Positions 37,578 to 48,516 are shown, counted from the first letter of the stretch. The stretch: DNA of 64,000 nt from Streptacidiphilus sp. 4-A2 (GCA_014284505.1 JAAFYY010000001.1:8419845-8483844); one strand, 5' to 3'. The notes: generated by a model not told the origin, from the letters alone. A program made the numbers and translations.

Positions 37578-37913
37578 GTGGCAAGTGGCAACGCTATCCG
37601 TGGCAGCAGGGTCGGCGCGGGACCGATGGGCGAGGCCGAGCGGGGCGAGTCCGCCCCCCGGCTGCGGATCTCCTTCTGGTGTGCCAACGGGCACGAGACC
37701 CGCCCCTCCTTCGCCTCCGACGCCCAGGTCCCGGAGACCTGGGACTGCCCCCGCTGCGGATTCCCGGCGGGCCCGGACGAGCAGAGCCCCCCGGCGCCCC
37801 CGCGCACCGAGCCGTACAAGACCCACCTCGCCTATGTCCGCGAGCGCCGCAGCGACGCCGACGGCGAAGCCATCCTCGCCGAAGCCCTGGCCCGCCTCCG
37901 CGGCGAGATCTGA
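37578..37913 (+). CDS. rbpA: RNA polymerase-binding protein RbpA
   Basis: The 111-residue protein starts MASGNAIRGSRVGAGPMGEA and has the basic linker with the sigma-interaction region at the C-end (LAYVRERRSDADGEAILAEA). FWCANGHETRPSFA and WDCPRCGFPAG form the zinc-binding core. RbpA binds core polymerase and the primary sigma factor, stabilises the open complex and affects rifampicin sensitivity. GTG 37578 follows GGGAG. An upstream in-frame extension is not conserved. Confidence 0.96.
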   Translation: MASGNAIRGSRVGAGPMGEAERGESAPRLRISFWCANGHETRPSFASDAQVPETWDCPRCGFPAGPDEQSPPAPPRTEPYKTHLAYVRERRSDADGEAILAEALARLRGEI

Positions 37914-37931
37914 CCCCCGCGGCCCGGAACG

Positions 37932-37976
37932 CCGACGGCCCCGGCACTCTCCGCGGGAGAGCGCCGGGGCCGTCGG
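37932..37976. terminator. Bidirectional terminator between rbpA and pgl
   Basis: A 14-bp perfect stem (37932-37945 with 37963-37976) continues inward as CTCTCC/GGAGAG after one mismatch, placed between the convergent stops. Confidence 0.85.
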
Positions 37977-37996
37977 GGTGCGGCCGCCGGGCCGGG

Positions 37997-38779
37997 TCAG
38001 GCCTGGGCGGGCGGGTAGAGCTGAGGCGGGAGCTTGGCGGCGGCGGCGCGGTCCAGCAGCCACAGGGTGCGCTGCTCGCCACGGGCGCCGGAGGCCGGGG
38101 CCTGGATCTCGCCGGGCTCGGACAGCGCCAGGGCGACCGCCTCCGCCTTGTCCTCGCCCGCCGCCAGCAGCCACACCTCGCGGGCCGTCCGGATCGTCGG
38201 CAGGGTCAGCGAGATCCGGGTCGGCGGGGGCTTGGGCGCGCCGTGCACACCGACCACGGTCAGCGTCCGCTCCCGGACCCCGGGGTGCTCCGGGAAGAGC
38301 GAGGCCACATGGGTGTCCGGGCCGACGCCGAGCAGCAGCACGTCGAAGGCCGGAACCCCGGCGTGGTCCTGCGGACCGGCCGCCCGGGCCAGCTCGGCGG
38401 CATAGCGCTCGGCCGCCGCCTCCGGGTTGTCGCCGTCCGGACCGTCCGAGGCCGGCATCGGGTGCACCCGCGCCGGATCCAGCGGTACCGCGTCCAGCAG
38501 CTCGTCCCGGGCCTGGGTGGCGTTGCGCTCCGGGTCGCCCTCGGGCAGGAAGCGTTCGTCGCCCCACCAGAGGTCCAGCCGCGCCCAGTCCACCGCGTCG
38601 CGGGCCGGGGAGGTCCGCAGCGCCGCGAGCACGGCGTTGCCGTTGCGCCCGCCCGTCAGCACCACCGAGGCGGCGCCACGGGCGGACTGCGCGTCGACGA
38701 TCCGGGTGATCAGCCGGGCCGCCGCGGCCTCGGCCATCAGCTCCTTGTCCCGGTGCACCACCAGCTGAGGGGTCGTCAT
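37997..38779 (-). CDS. pgl: 6-phosphogluconolactonase
   Basis: The 260-residue intact enzyme hydrolyses 6-phosphogluconolactone in the oxidative pentose-phosphate branch. Motifs are VVLTGGRNGNAVLAALR near the start, WARLDLWWGDERFLPEGDPE and VLLLGVGPDTHVASLFPEHP. The ATG at 38779 overlaps the opcA stop as ATGA, so it is translationally coupled. It is the last gene of tkt-tal-zwf-opcA-pgl. Confidence 0.95.
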   Translation of the reverse strand: MTTPQLVVHRDKELMAEAAAARLITRIVDAQSARGAASVVLTGGRNGNAVLAALRTSPARDAVDWARLDLWWGDERFLPEGDPERNATQARDELLDAVPLDPARVHPMPASDGPDGDNPEAAAERYAAELARAAGPQDHAGVPAFDVLLLGVGPDTHVASLFPEHPGVRERTLTVVGVHGAPKPPPTRISLTLPTIRTAREVWLLAAGEDKAEAVALALSEPGEIQAPASGARGEQRTLWLLDRAAAAKLPPQLYPPAQA

Positions 38780-39872
38780 GAAGCCTCCGGCTTCTGCCCG
38801 TCGGCGGCCTTGGCCGCCTTGGGCGCGGGCTTGGGCGCGGCCGCCTTGGGGGTGGCCTTGGTCGGGTCGGCGAGGCGACCGGGTGCGCCGGGGGCAGGGT
38901 GACCGGTTCGGCCTCGTCCTTCGGGGCGCCGGTGGCGGCGAAGCCCGGAGCGTCCGGGTGCAGGTTCTCCCGCCGCGGACCGAGTGGGCGTAGATGTCGT
39001 CCGGATCCAGCCGGCGCAGCTCCTCGGCGATCAGCTCGGCGGTCTCGCGGCGCTTGAGCGCCACCATCCGGTCCGGCTGGTCGGGCATGGAGAGCTTGGC
39101 GAGCAGGCCGTCGTTGCGGTCCAGGGTGACGTCGCCGCCGGCCGTGCGCAGCCGGACCCCGGTCAGCCCCGGGCCCTCGCTGACGACCCGCTCCACCTTG
39201 ATGTCCAGCCGGCTGGCGAGCCACAGCGCGAGCAGTTCCGCGCTGGGGTTGTAGGACTCGCCCTCGACCACCGCCGACTCGACCTTGGCGTGCCGCTGGT
39301 CCAGCGCGGCCGCCAGCATCGAGCGCCAGGGGGTGATCCGGGTCCAGGCCAGGTCGGTGTCGCCGGGGCTGTAGGTGATCGCCCGGGTGGCCAGCTGCTC
39401 CACCGGGGACTCGGCGGTGACCGCGTCGGTGATCCGGCGCTGGGCGAGCGCGCCCAGCGGGTCCCTGGCCGGGTTCTCCGGGGCGTTCTCCGGCCACCAG
39501 ACCACCACCGGGGCGTCCGGCAGCAGCAGCGGCAGTACCACCGACTGGGCGTGCTGGGCGAGTTCGCCGTGCAGCCGGAGCAGGACCGTTTCCCCGGTCC
39601 CGGCGTCGGAGCCGACCCGGATCTCGGCGTCGAGCCGGGCCTCGGCCCGGGCCCGGGGCGAGCGCCCGGGGCTGATCACCGCGAGGATCCGGGAGGGGTG
39701 CTCGCGCGAGGCCTCGCCGGCCGCCTTGAGGGCGTCGTAGGCGCTGCCCTCGTCGGTGACGATGACCAGGGTGAGCACCATGCCGACGGCCTCCGGCGCC
39801 GATCGACCGGCGGGCCTCGATCAGCCCGGCGTTGATCTTGCTGGAGGTGGTGTCCGTAAGGTCGATCTTCAT
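38776..39872 (-). CDS. opcA: Glucose-6-phosphate dehydrogenase assembly protein OpcA (several indels)
   Basis: The start MKIDLTDTTSSKINAGLIEA, then, after a lost base near 39805, VGMVLTLVIVTDEGSAYDAL, VVLPLLLPDAPVVVWWPENA, TRITPWRSMLAAALDQRHAK and LIAEELRRLDPDDIYAHSVR follow the OpcA family closely. Further shifts near 38970 and 38870 move the tail (HPDAPGFAATGAPKDEAEPV, then a Lys/Ala/Pro-rich end) between frames. Restored length is about 365 residues. OpcA activates or assembles G6PDH. ATGA overlaps join it to zwf upstream and pgl downstream. Confidence 0.93.
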
Positions 39873-41438
39873 GGCCGGCGCCAGCTCCTACCGTCTCGTG
39901 CGAGCATTTCGTCCGCCTCGGACGGTCCCCAGGTGCCGGACTCGTACGGAGCGGGCTTGCCGTGGCTGTTCCAGTACGCCTCGATCGGGTCGAGGATCTT
40001 CCAGGACTCCTCCACCTCCTGGTGCCGCGGGAAGAGGTTGGCGTCGCCCAGCAGCACATCCAGGATGAGCCGCTCGTAGGCCTCAGGGCTGGACTCGGTG
40101 AAGGACTCGCCATAGGCGAAGTCCATGCTGACGTCGCGGACCTCCATCGAGGTGCCGGGGACCTTGGAGCCGAAGCGCATGGTCCCCCTCGTCCGGCTGC
40201 ACCCGGATGACCAGCGCGTTCTGCCCCAGTTCCTCGGTGGCGCTGGAGTCGAACGGCAGGTAGGGCGCCCGCTGGAAGACCACCGCGATCTCGGTGACCC
40301 GGCGGCCCAGCCGCTTGCCGGTGCGCAGGTAGAACGGCACCCCGGCCCAGCGGCGGTTGTTGATCTCCAGCTTGACCGCCGCGTAGGTGTCGGTGGTGGA
40401 GTCCGGGTCGATGCCCTCCTCCTCCAGGTAGCCGAGCACCTCCTCGCCGCCCTGCCAGCCGTGGGTGTACTGGCCGCGCACGGTGTGCCGGCCCAGATCC
40501 CTGGGGATCTTGACCGCGGACAGCACCTTGAGCTTCTCGGCCACCAGCGCCTTCGGGTGGAAGGACGCGGGCTCCTCGATCGCGGTCAGCGCCATCAGCT
40601 GGAGCAGGTGGTTCTGGATCACGTCACGCGCCGAGCCGATGCCGTCGTAGTACCCGGCCCGCCCGCCGATGCCGATGTCCTCGGCCATGGTGATCTGCAC
40701 ATGGTCGACGTACGACCGGTTCCAGATCGGCTCGAACATCGAGTTGGCGAACCGCAGCGCCAGGATGTTCTGGACCGTCTCCTTGCCCAGGTAGTGGTCG
40801 ATCCGGAAACCTCGTCACGCGGGAACACCGAGTGCACAACCGTGTTGAGCTCCTTGGCGCTCGCCAGGTCCGTGGCCGAAGGGCTTCTCGATGACCGGCG
40901 CCGCCCAGGAGCCCTTCGGCGGGTCGGCCAGGCCGTGCGCCTTGAGCTGCTGCACCACCTGCGGGAAGAACTTCGGCGGCACCGACAGGTAGAAGGCGAA
41001 GTTGCCGCCGGTGCCCTGCTCCTTGTCGAGCTCCTCGATGGTCTCGCGGAGCTTCTCGAAGGCGTCGTTGTCGACGAACTCGCCCTGCACGAAGCGCATG
41101 CCCTTGGCCAGCTGCGCCCAGACCTCCTCGCGGAAGGGTGTGCGCGCGTGCTCCTTGACCGAGTCGTGGACGACCTGCGCGAAGTCCTCATCCTCCCAGT
41201 CGCGCCGGGCGAAGCCGATCAGCGAGAAGCCCGGCGGCAGCAGCCCGCGGTTGGCCAGGTCGTAGACGGCCGGCATCAGCTTCTTGCGGGAGAGGTCGCC
41301 GGTGACCCCGAAGATGACCAGGCCGGAGGGCCCGGCGATGCGCGGCAGCCGCCGGTCGGCCGGATCCCGGAGCGGGTTCAGCCAGGTGTTGACCTCGCCC
41401 GGGTCGTCCTCCAGGACCGTGGTCGTGTCGTCGCTCAC
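39869..41438 (-). CDS. zwf: Glucose-6-phosphate 1-dehydrogenase (several indels)
   Basis: The GTG at 41438 starts MSDDTTTVLEDDPGEVNTWL. Next come SGLVIFGVTGDLSRKKLMPA (NADP-binding), NFAFYLSVPPKFFPQVVQQL, WAAPVIEKPFG, the HYLGKETVQN catalytic motif, and MFEPIWNRSYVDHVQITMAE. Shifts lie near 40880, 40815 and 40185, after which MRFGSKVPGTSMEVRDVSMD and LLGDANLFPRHQEVEESWKI complete the C-terminus. The restored length of about 522 residues is normal. GTGA and ATGA overlaps join it to tal and opcA. Confidence 0.95.
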
Positions 41439-42585
41439 TGGGCGGTACCCCCTGCAGGGTGAACTTCTGGAGGGACGCCGAGACCGTGTCGAGCAGCTCC
41501 TTCCAGGAGGCCTCGAACTTCTCCACGCCCTCGTCCTCCAGCAGCTGGACGACCTCGTCGTAGGAGACCCCGAGCCCGGCCAGGGTGTCGATCTCGGCCT
41601 GGGCCTGCGCGTAGTGGGCCGGATGGTGTCGCCGCGGACCTGGCCGTGGTCGGCGACGGCGTCCAGGGTGGCCTCGGGCATGGTGTTCACGGTGCCGGGC
41701 GCGACCAGCTCCACCACGTACATGGTGTCGTCGTAGGCCGGGTCCTTGACCCCGGTCGAGGCCCAGAGCGGACGCTGCGGCTTGGCGCCCGCGGCGGCCA
41801 GCGCCTGCCAGCGGTCGCTCGCCGGGACGCTGCCGTCGACCGAGCCGAAGACCGCCTCGTACGCCTGGTAGGCGAGCCGGGCGTTGGCGACCGCGGCCTT
41901 GCCCTTGGCGGCCCTGGCGGCGTCGCCGCCGATCTTGTCCAGACGCTTGTCGATCTCGGTGTCCACCCGGGACACGAAGAACGAGGCCACCGACTCGATC
42001 CCGGACAGGTCGGTCCCGGCGGCCTTGGCGCGCTCCAGACCGGTCAGGAAGGCGTCGATCACCGCGCGGTAGCGCTCCAGCGAGAAGATCAGCGTGACAT
42101 TGACGCTGATGCCCTCGCCGATCACGGTGGCGATGGCCGGCAGGCCCGCCTTGGTCGCCGGGATCTTGATCAGCGTGTTCGGCCGGTCCACCAGCCAGGC
42201 CAGCTGCCGGGCCTCGGCGATGGTCGCCTCGGTGTGGTGCGCCAGCCGCGGGTCCACCTCGATGGACACCCGGCCGTCACGGCCGTTGCTGGCGTCGTAG
42301 ACCCCGGCAGCACGTCGGCGGCCTCGCGGACGTCGGCAGCGGTCATCATCCGCACCGCCTCGTCCACGGTGACCCGCGCACCGCGAGGTCGCGCAGCTGC
42401 GCGTCGTAGGCGTCGCTGCCGCCGCCGATGGCCTTCTGGAAGATCGTCGGGTTGGTGGTGACCCCGACCACGTGCTTGGTGCGGACCAGCTCGGCCAGGT
42501 TGCCGGAGGTCAGACGGGTGCGGCTGAGGTCGTCGAGCCAGATCGCCACGCCTTCGTCGCTGAGGCGCTTCAGAGCGTCAGTCAT
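41435..42585 (-). CDS. tal: Transaldolase, canonical (several indels)
   Basis: The start MTDALKRLSDEGVAIWLDDL, then VVGVTTNPTIFQKAI (catalytic Asn region), VSIEVDPRL (Glu) and NTLIKIPATKAGLPAIATVI (Schiff-base Lys) identify an active class I transaldolase of the actinobacterial 380-residue type. Frame changes lie near 42380, 42305, 41625 and 41455. The last reflects a six-G run read as five, and restoring it puts a TGA overlapping the zwf GTG. It links sedoheptulose-7-phosphate and fructose-6-phosphate pools and follows tkt by 29 bases. Confidence 0.94.
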
Positions 42586-42614
42586 GATGGTGCTGCTCCT
42601 TCGATGGGTGCGGT

Positions 42615-44688
42615 TCAGCGGTTGGCGTCGGCGAGGGACTCGTGGGCGGCGGTGACCACGGCCTCGGCGGTGATGCCGAACTCCCGGTAGAGGGTCTGGT
42701 ACGAGGCGGAGGCGCCGAAGTGCTCCAGACTGACGTTGCGCCCGGCCGCTCCGGTGTAGCGGTACCAGGTCAGCGCGATCCCGGCCTCGACCGAGACCCG
42801 GGCGCGGACCGCGGGCGGCAGCACCGCGTCGCGGTAGGCGAGGTCCTGCTCCTCGAACCACTCGACGCAGGGCATGGAGACCACCCGGGTCGGGATGCCC
42901 GCGGCCTGGAGGGTCTCCCGGGCCGCGACGGCGAGCTGCACCTCGGAGCCGGTGGCGATCAGGATGACCTGGGCCGCGCCGTCCTCGGCGTCGAACAGGA
43001 CGTAGCCGCCCTTGACCGCGTTCGGGTTGGCCGGGTAGGTGGGCACGTTCTGCCGGGTCAGCGCCAGGCCGTGCGGGGCGGGCTTGGCGGTGTGCCGGCG
43101 CAGCACCTCGGCCCAGACCGTGACGGTCTCGTTGGCGTCGGCCGGGCGGACCATGTTCAGGCCGGGGATGGCGCGCAGCGCGGCCATGTGCTCGACCGGC
43201 TGGTGGGTCGGGCCGTCCTCGCCCAGGCCGATGGAGTCGTGCGTCCACACGTAGGTGACCGGCAGCTTCATCAGCGCGGCCAGCCGCACCGCGCCGCGCA
43301 TGTAGTCGGAGAACACCAGGAAGGTGCCGCCGTAGATGCGGGTGTTGCCGTGCAGCGCGATGCCGTTCATGGTCGAGCCCATGGCGTGCTCGCGGATGCC
43401 GAAGTGGATCGTCCGGCCGTAGGGGTCGGCGTTCGGCAGCGGGTTGCCGGTCGGCAGGAAGGAAGTGTCGGAGAAGGTGGTGAGGTTGGAGCCGGCCAGG
43501 TCGGCCGAGCCGCCCCACAGCTCCGGGACGATCGGGCCGACGGCCTTCAGCACCTCGCCGGAGGCCTTGCGGGTGGCGACCTCCTTGCCGGCCGGGAAGG
43601 AGGGCAGCGCCTTCTCCCAGCCGTCCGGCAGCTCGCCGGCCACGATCCGGTCGAACTCGGCGGCGCGGGCCGGGTTCTCCGAACGCCAGTCCTGGTAGCG
43701 CTTGTTCCAGGCGGTGTGGCTCTCCCGGCCGCGGTCGGCGATCCGGCGGGCGTGTGCCAGCACCTCGTCGGCGATCTGGAACGACTTCTCCGGGTCGAAG
43801 CCGAGGACCCGCTTGGTGGCGGCGACCTCGCCCACGCCCAGCGCGGAGCCGTGCGACTCCTCGGTGCCCTGGGCGTTCGGGGCGGGCCAGGCGATGACGG
43901 TGCGCATGGCGATCATCGAGGGGCGCTCGGTCTCGGCCTTGGCGGCGAGCAGGGCGGCGTGCAGCTGGTCGACGTCGATGTCGCCGGTGGTCGAGGGGCT
44001 GATCCGCTGGACGTGCCAGCCGTAGGCCTCGTAGCGGCCCAGGACGTCCTCGGAGAACGCGGTCTCGGTGTCGCCCTCGATCGAGATGTGGTTGTCGTCG
44101 TAGAGGAAGACCAGGTTGCCCAGCTTCTGGTGGCCGGCCAGCGAGGAGGCCTCGCCGGAGACGCCCTCCTCCAGGTCGCCGTCCGAGCAGATGCCCCAGA
44201 CGGTGTGGTCGAACGGGGAGGTGCCGGGGGCGGCCTCCGGGTCGAACAGGCCGCGCTCGTAGCGGGCGGCCATGGCCATGCCCACCGCGTTGCCGACACC
44301 CTGGCCCAGCGGACCGGTGGTGGTCTCCACACCGGTGGTGTGCCCGTGCTCGGGGTGGCCCGGGGTCAGCGAGCCCCAGGTGCGGAACGACTTGAGGTCG
44401 TCCATGGTCAGGCCGTAGCCGGACAGGTAGAGCTGGATGTACAGGGTCAGACTGGTGTGTCCGGGCGACAGGACGAAGCGGTCGCGGCCGGTCCAGGCAG
44501 GGTCCGCCGGGTCGTGCTGGAGGAAGCGCTGGAAGATCAGGTATGCCGCGGGAGCCAGCGACATGGCAGTGCCGGGGTGGCCGTTGCCCACCTTCTGCAC
44601 GGCGTCCGCCGCCAGAATCCGGACCGTGTCCACCGCGCGCTTGGTCGAGGTCGGTCCACTCAAAGGTAGTGCTCGGCGTCGTACTCAC
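42615..44688 (-). CDS. tkt: Transketolase (one indel near the start)
   Basis: This thiamine-diphosphate enzyme has about 690 residues: NGHPGTAMSLAPAAY near the start, GICSDGDLEEGVSGEASSLA (ThDP motif), IAMRTVIAWPAPNAQGT, and in the pyrimidine domain DPYGRTIHFGIREHAMGSTM. The uninterrupted frame would begin at TTG 44663, but one extra C near 44646 separates it from the conserved N-terminus MSTTPSTTFEWTDLD, whose GTG at 44688 has AAGGAG upstream. It is the first gene of the pentose-phosphate operon, divergent from ctaB. Confidence 0.96.
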
Positions 44689-45075
44689 CCTGTATCAGGG
44701 CTCCTTCCGTATCGTCGACCCCGTGCCGGGTGCCGTCGACGGTGGCGGACCTGGTCACAGAGCATTGACCCGCTTGCGGGATCGAGCCTACCGCTCATGA
44801 GCGGCCCCTTCCCGCGTCAATCCAGGCCTTGGTCACCGCACCCGTCCCCGCATCGGTCATACCGGCGCCTACCTCGGAACACCGGCCGTACACCTACGCT
44901 GCCAGCCTGAGGGATCGCTGAGCGGTCCGCCCGCTGAACGGGCAACACGGTTACCTGAACCAGGACCCGGCGCGGAAGCGGAGATACCCAACGTCTAAGG
45001 TGGCGTGGTACGCGCAGGACCGCCGCGGCCGAGCCCGGACCGGTGCCTGTTGATCTCCGTCAACCAGGGGTGTTC
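44689..45075. other. Divergent tkt-ctaB promoter interval, no gene
   Basis: The 387 bases hold no supported gene. CCGCTCATGAGCGG at about 44790-44803 is a perfect 14-base palindrome and a possible operator. Promoter hexamers for either direction could not be fixed. Confidence 0.45.
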
Positions 45076-46015
45076 GTGACCGCCGTCGATTCCCGCCCTG
45101 CCGGGCTGGTCAAGGCGAACCCCGGGCACCGGCCGTTCGCGGCCCGTGTCGGGGCCTTCGTCGCACTGACCAAACCGGATCATCGAGCTGCTGCTGATCA
45201 CCACCGTTCCGGTGATGTTCCTCGCGCAGCGCGGGGTGCCGAACCTGCTGCTGGTGCTGGAGGTCGTGTTCGGCGGCTACCTGTCGGCGGGTGGCGCCAA
45301 CGCGCTCAACATGTACATCGACCGCGACATCGACGCGCTGATGCACCGCACCGAGCAGCGTCCGCTGGTCACCGGCATGGTGTCGCCGCCCGAGTGCCTG
45401 GTCTTCGGCATCGCGCTGGCGATCGCCTCGACCGCCTGGTTCTGGCTGCTGGTGAACCCGCTGTCGGCGGCGCTGGCGCTGGGCGCGCTGCTGTTCTACG
45501 TCTTCGTCTACACGCTCGGCCTCAAGCGCCGCACCGCGCAGAACATCGTCTGGGGCGGCATCGCCGCTGCATGCCGGTGTTCATCGGCTGGGCGGCCGTG
45601 ACCAACTCGCTGGCCTGGTTCGCCGGTGGTGCTGTTCCTGGTCATCTTCTTCTGGACGCCGCCGCACTACTGGCCGCTGTCGATGAAGGTGAAGGACGAC
45701 TACGCCAACGCCGGTGTCCCGATGCTGCCGGTGATCGCCACCAACGAGGCCGTCGCCAAGCAGATCGTGGCCTACAGCTGGGTGATGGTCGCGGTGTCGC
45801 TGGCGCTGTGGCCGCTGGGCCACACCAGCTGGCTCTACCCGGTCACCGCGGTGGCGCTGGGCGCGCTGTGGCTGAAGGAGGCGCACGGGCTGCTGGCCCG
45901 CGCCAGGGCCGGGGTGGTCGGCGCCAAGCTCAAGGAGATGCGGCTGTTCCACTGGTCGATCACCTATCTGACGCTGCTGTTCGTCGAGATCGCGATCGAC
46001 CCCTTCCTCAAGTAG
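45076..46015 (+). CDS. ctaB: Protohaem IX farnesyltransferase (haem O synthase; several indels)
   Basis: A UbiA-family membrane enzyme that farnesylates haem B. The prenyl-diphosphate motif is NMYIDRDIDALMHRTEQRPL, with a second region DDYANAGVPMLPVI. Helices such as LVFGIALAIASTAWFWLLVN alternate with FFWTPPHYWPLSMKVK. Shifts lie near 45178, 45570 and 45630. Restored length is about 313 residues. GTG 45076 (TAVDSRPAGLVKANPG) starts a typical short cytoplasmic lead. It pairs functionally with haem A synthase at 50.3 kb for cytochrome aa3 oxidase. Confidence 0.93.
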
Positions 46016-46064
46016 CCACGTTCCTCACGCAGCCACGTGATCAGGTAGCCCTCTGTTCGACCCT

Positions 46065-46102
46065 CCTCGCCCCCGTGTGCCGTGCGGCACACGGGGGCGA
46101 GG
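46065..46102. terminator. Very strong terminator after ctaB
   Basis: An uninterrupted 18-bp stem (46065-46082 with 46085-46102) leaves only a 2-base apparent loop. It is 50 bases past the ctaB stop. Confidence 0.85.
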
Positions 46103-46138
46103 TCGTCAACACCACTACTCGTGGGTAGCATCAGTTCC

Positions 46139-46486
46139 ATGAGCGAAGAGACCAGCACCGCGGCCCTGTCGGCCGGCGACGAGCGCCGCGCCCGGCGCAC
46201 CGCCAAGCACATCAGCGCCTTCGCCGCCGCGCACGGCGGCAGCGCCGAGGGCGTCGTGGAGTACGTCGGCCGGATCTCCACCCGGATCGTCCTGGTCGCC
46301 GCCGACGGCTCCTGGGGCGACCAGATGGCGCCCAGCCCGGCCGTCGCCGACCGCGCGGTCGAGCTCTCCGGGATCACCCGGCGGGACTCCTTCGACGGCG
46401 AGCTCGGGCTCAAGGTCCGCACCAGCGCCTACGAGTGGAAGCGGATGGCCGGCCTCCAGCTCGGCGGCACCCAGCCCGCCGCCTGA
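46139..46486 (+). CDS. Conserved-looking 115-residue hypothetical protein
   Basis: The start MSEETSTAALSAGDERRARR is followed by AKHISAFAAAHGGSAEGVVE, VGRISTRIVLVAADGSWGDQ and ITRRDSFDGELGLKVRTSAY. It is soluble and mixed alpha/beta. It sits alone between two strong hairpins just after ctaB. I do not recognise a named domain. Confidence 0.7.
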   Translation: MSEETSTAALSAGDERRARRTAKHISAFAAAHGGSAEGVVEYVGRISTRIVLVAADGSWGDQMAPSPAVADRAVELSGITRRDSFDGELGLKVRTSAYEWKRMAGLQLGGTQPAA

Positions 46487-46505
46487 CCCCCTCCGCCCGG
46501 ATGTC

Positions 46506-46539
46506 CGGAAGCCCCTGGGATGCCTCCCAGGGGCTTCCG
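46506..46539. terminator. Bidirectional terminator hairpin
   Basis: A perfect 15-bp stem (46506-46520 with 46525-46539) with a TGCC loop between the hypothetical gene and the convergent TPR gene. It implies that the TPR gene should stop before it. Confidence 0.85.
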
Positions 46540-46553
46540 TGCTGCGCTCGCGG

Positions 46554-48138
46554 CTACCGGTGGCCGATCTGGGGCCGATCCGCGCCGGATCCGTGGCGGC
46601 TGCCGCGCCCGCCAGTCGTCGAGGTTGCTCCGGGTGTCGAGGGTGTCGGGGTGGTCCGGGCCGAGCACCCGCGACTGGTCGGCCAGCAGCTGTTCGAACT
46701 CGGCGACGGCGCCGGCCGGGTTCCCCGACTTCCCACGCGACACGGCGAGGTTGTGCCGGCTGGCGAAGGTGCCGGGGTGGTCCCGGCCGAGCACCCGCAG
46801 CCGGTCGGCCAGCAACTGCTCGAAGGCGATGGCCGCGCCGGCCATGTCCCCTGACTGCGCCCGCCAGTAGGCGAGGTTGTTCCGGCTGGTGAGGGTGTCG
46901 GGGTGGTCCCGGCCCAACAGCCGCAGCTGGTCGGCCAGCAGCTGTTCGAACTCCGCGGCGGCGACGCCCGGATCCCCTGCTCCCCCTGCCAGGTGGCGAG
47001 GTTGTTCCGGCAGGTAAGGGTGTTGGGGTGGTCCGCGCCGAGCACCCGCGCCATGTCGGCCAGCAGTTGTTCGAAGGCGGTGGCGGCGGCTGCCGGATGC
47101 CCCGCCCGTCCCTGCAGGGTGGCGAGGTGGTGCCGGCTGCTGAGGGTGCTGGGGTCGTCCGGGCCGAGCTCCCGCAGCTGGTCGGCCAGCAGCTCCTGGA
47201 GGACGGTGACCTCGACCGGGTGCCCCGCCTGCATCTGCAGGGTGGCGAGGTTGTGCCGGGTGCCGAGGACGCTCGGGCCGGGCCGAGCTCCCGCAGCTGG
47301 TCGGCCAGCAGCTGTTCGAAGACGGTGACGTCGACCGGGTGCCCCGCGTGCAGCTGCAGGGAGGCGAGGTTCTGCCGGTGTTCAGGGTGCTGGGGTGGTC
47401 CGCGCCGAGCACCCGCACCATGTCGGCCAGCAACTCCTCGGCGACGGCGGCGCCGCCTGCCGCGTCCCCGGCCTCCCCCCGCCAGTGGGCGAGGTGGTTG
47501 CGGGTGGCGAAGGTGTCCGGATGGTCCGGGCCGAGCACCCGCAGCGAGTCGGTCAGCAGCTGTTCGAGGTCGGCGACGGCGCCGGCCGCGTCCCCGCCGT
47601 CCGCTCGCCAGACGGCGAGGCTGTGCCGGGTGCTGAGGGTGTCGGGATGGTCCGCGTCATCGGGACGGTCCAGAGCCCGGCGCCGGATCTCGGACTCGAG
47701 GGTCACCACCTTCGCGTCCCAGCCGAGGCCGATGGGGTAGCCGCGGGTGATGACGCCCGCGTCCGCGCTCCCGGCTGCGCTCGCTGCTTCGCCCGCGCTC
47801 GCCGCTTCGCCCGCGCCGCCGTCGGCGGGGGACAGCTCCGGCAGCTCCCGCAGCGCCTGCTCCAGGGCCTCGGCGAACTCGGGGTCCTGCCTCGCGGCTT
47901 CCGTCAGCGCGTCCCGCAGCCGCTGCCGGGCGCCGTCGCTGGGCGCGTCCCGCCCCGCCTCGGCCTCCCCGGTGAGCTGCTTGAGCGCGGGGTCCTCGCC
48001 GAGCCTGCGGGCGACCAGCCCGTGCAACCGCTCCAGCCCGGCATCCCGCGAGTGCCCGGCCACCGTCCCCGCCGCCCCGGCGTCCCGCCCGGCCGCGCGG
48101 ACCGCCCACGCGAACACATACCCGACCGCGCTCTCCAT
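46554..48138 (-). CDS. TPR-repeat protein of the kinesin-light-chain type (frameshifts)
   Basis: After an acidic Ala/Glu-rich N-terminal 130 residues (including LRDALTEAARQDPEFAEALE) come at least eight 42-residue units with the pattern HPDTLxTRxxLAxWRxxxGD followed by AxxxxEQLLADxLRVLGxD. Units 3-4 and 6 cross frame changes near 47390, 47280 and 46975. The long frame would run on to 46429, through the terminator and into the opposite gene, so the TGA at 46554 in a neighbouring frame is the likelier stop. In actinomycetes such arrays mediate protein contacts, often with NB-ARC or trypsin-like partners, none of which is adjacent here. Confidence 0.8.
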
Positions 48139-48250
48139 GCCCGCCACCGAACCCCCAGCTCCCCAACGACGTTGCAGCCGACCGTACCTGCTGCCCGCCG
48201 CAGCAGAAGAAGCTGATCACCAGAACCCGCAGGTCCGCAACCCAGGACCG

Positions 48251-48286
48251 GCGGAAGCCCCCGGCACTCCCCGCCGGGGCTTCCGC
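48251..48286 (-). terminator. Hairpin downstream of the DUF397 genes
   Basis: GCGGAAGCCCC(C)GGC pairs with GCCGGGGCTTCCGC around a 7-base loop, just past the stop at 48303. Confidence 0.7.
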
Positions 48287-48302
48287 AGCGGCCGCGCGCG
48301 GC

Positions 48303-48504
48303 TCAGCTGTCGAACTCGCCGTTCCTGGCACCCTCCAGGAAGGCCGCCCACTCGGCTCCGGTGAAAGACCAGCACCGGGCCCTGGCCGTTGGCCTTGCTG
48401 TCGCGCACGCCGATCCACCTGTCGACGGGCGCAACCTCCACGCACTCGTTGTTCGCTCCGCTGAAACTGCTCTTGCGCCACTTCGCTTCAGCCAGCCCGT
48501 CCAT
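48303..48504 (-). CDS. DUF397 protein, second tandem copy (one inserted base)
   Basis: The start MDGLAEAKWRKSSFSGANNE and CVEVAPVDRWIGVRDSKANG match DUF397. One extra T near 48365 (ctttcacc for cttcacc) shifts the family end TGAEWAAFLEGARNGEFDS into another frame. Restored length is 66 residues. It lies 12 bases after the first copy and almost certainly arose by tandem duplication, since the last 70 bases of the two genes are nearly identical. Confidence 0.85.
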
Positions 48505-48516
48505 GAATGCGTCCTC

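Noticed and set aside
46429..46553. Extension of the TPR protein through the terminator
   Set aside because: It would encode the hairpin and overlap the convergent gene; a stop in a neighbouring frame at 46554 is more plausible given the indels.
46900..47640. CRISPR-like periodic repeats
   Set aside because: The period is 126 bases and encodes 42-residue TPR units with substitutions; there are no short identical repeats with unique spacers.
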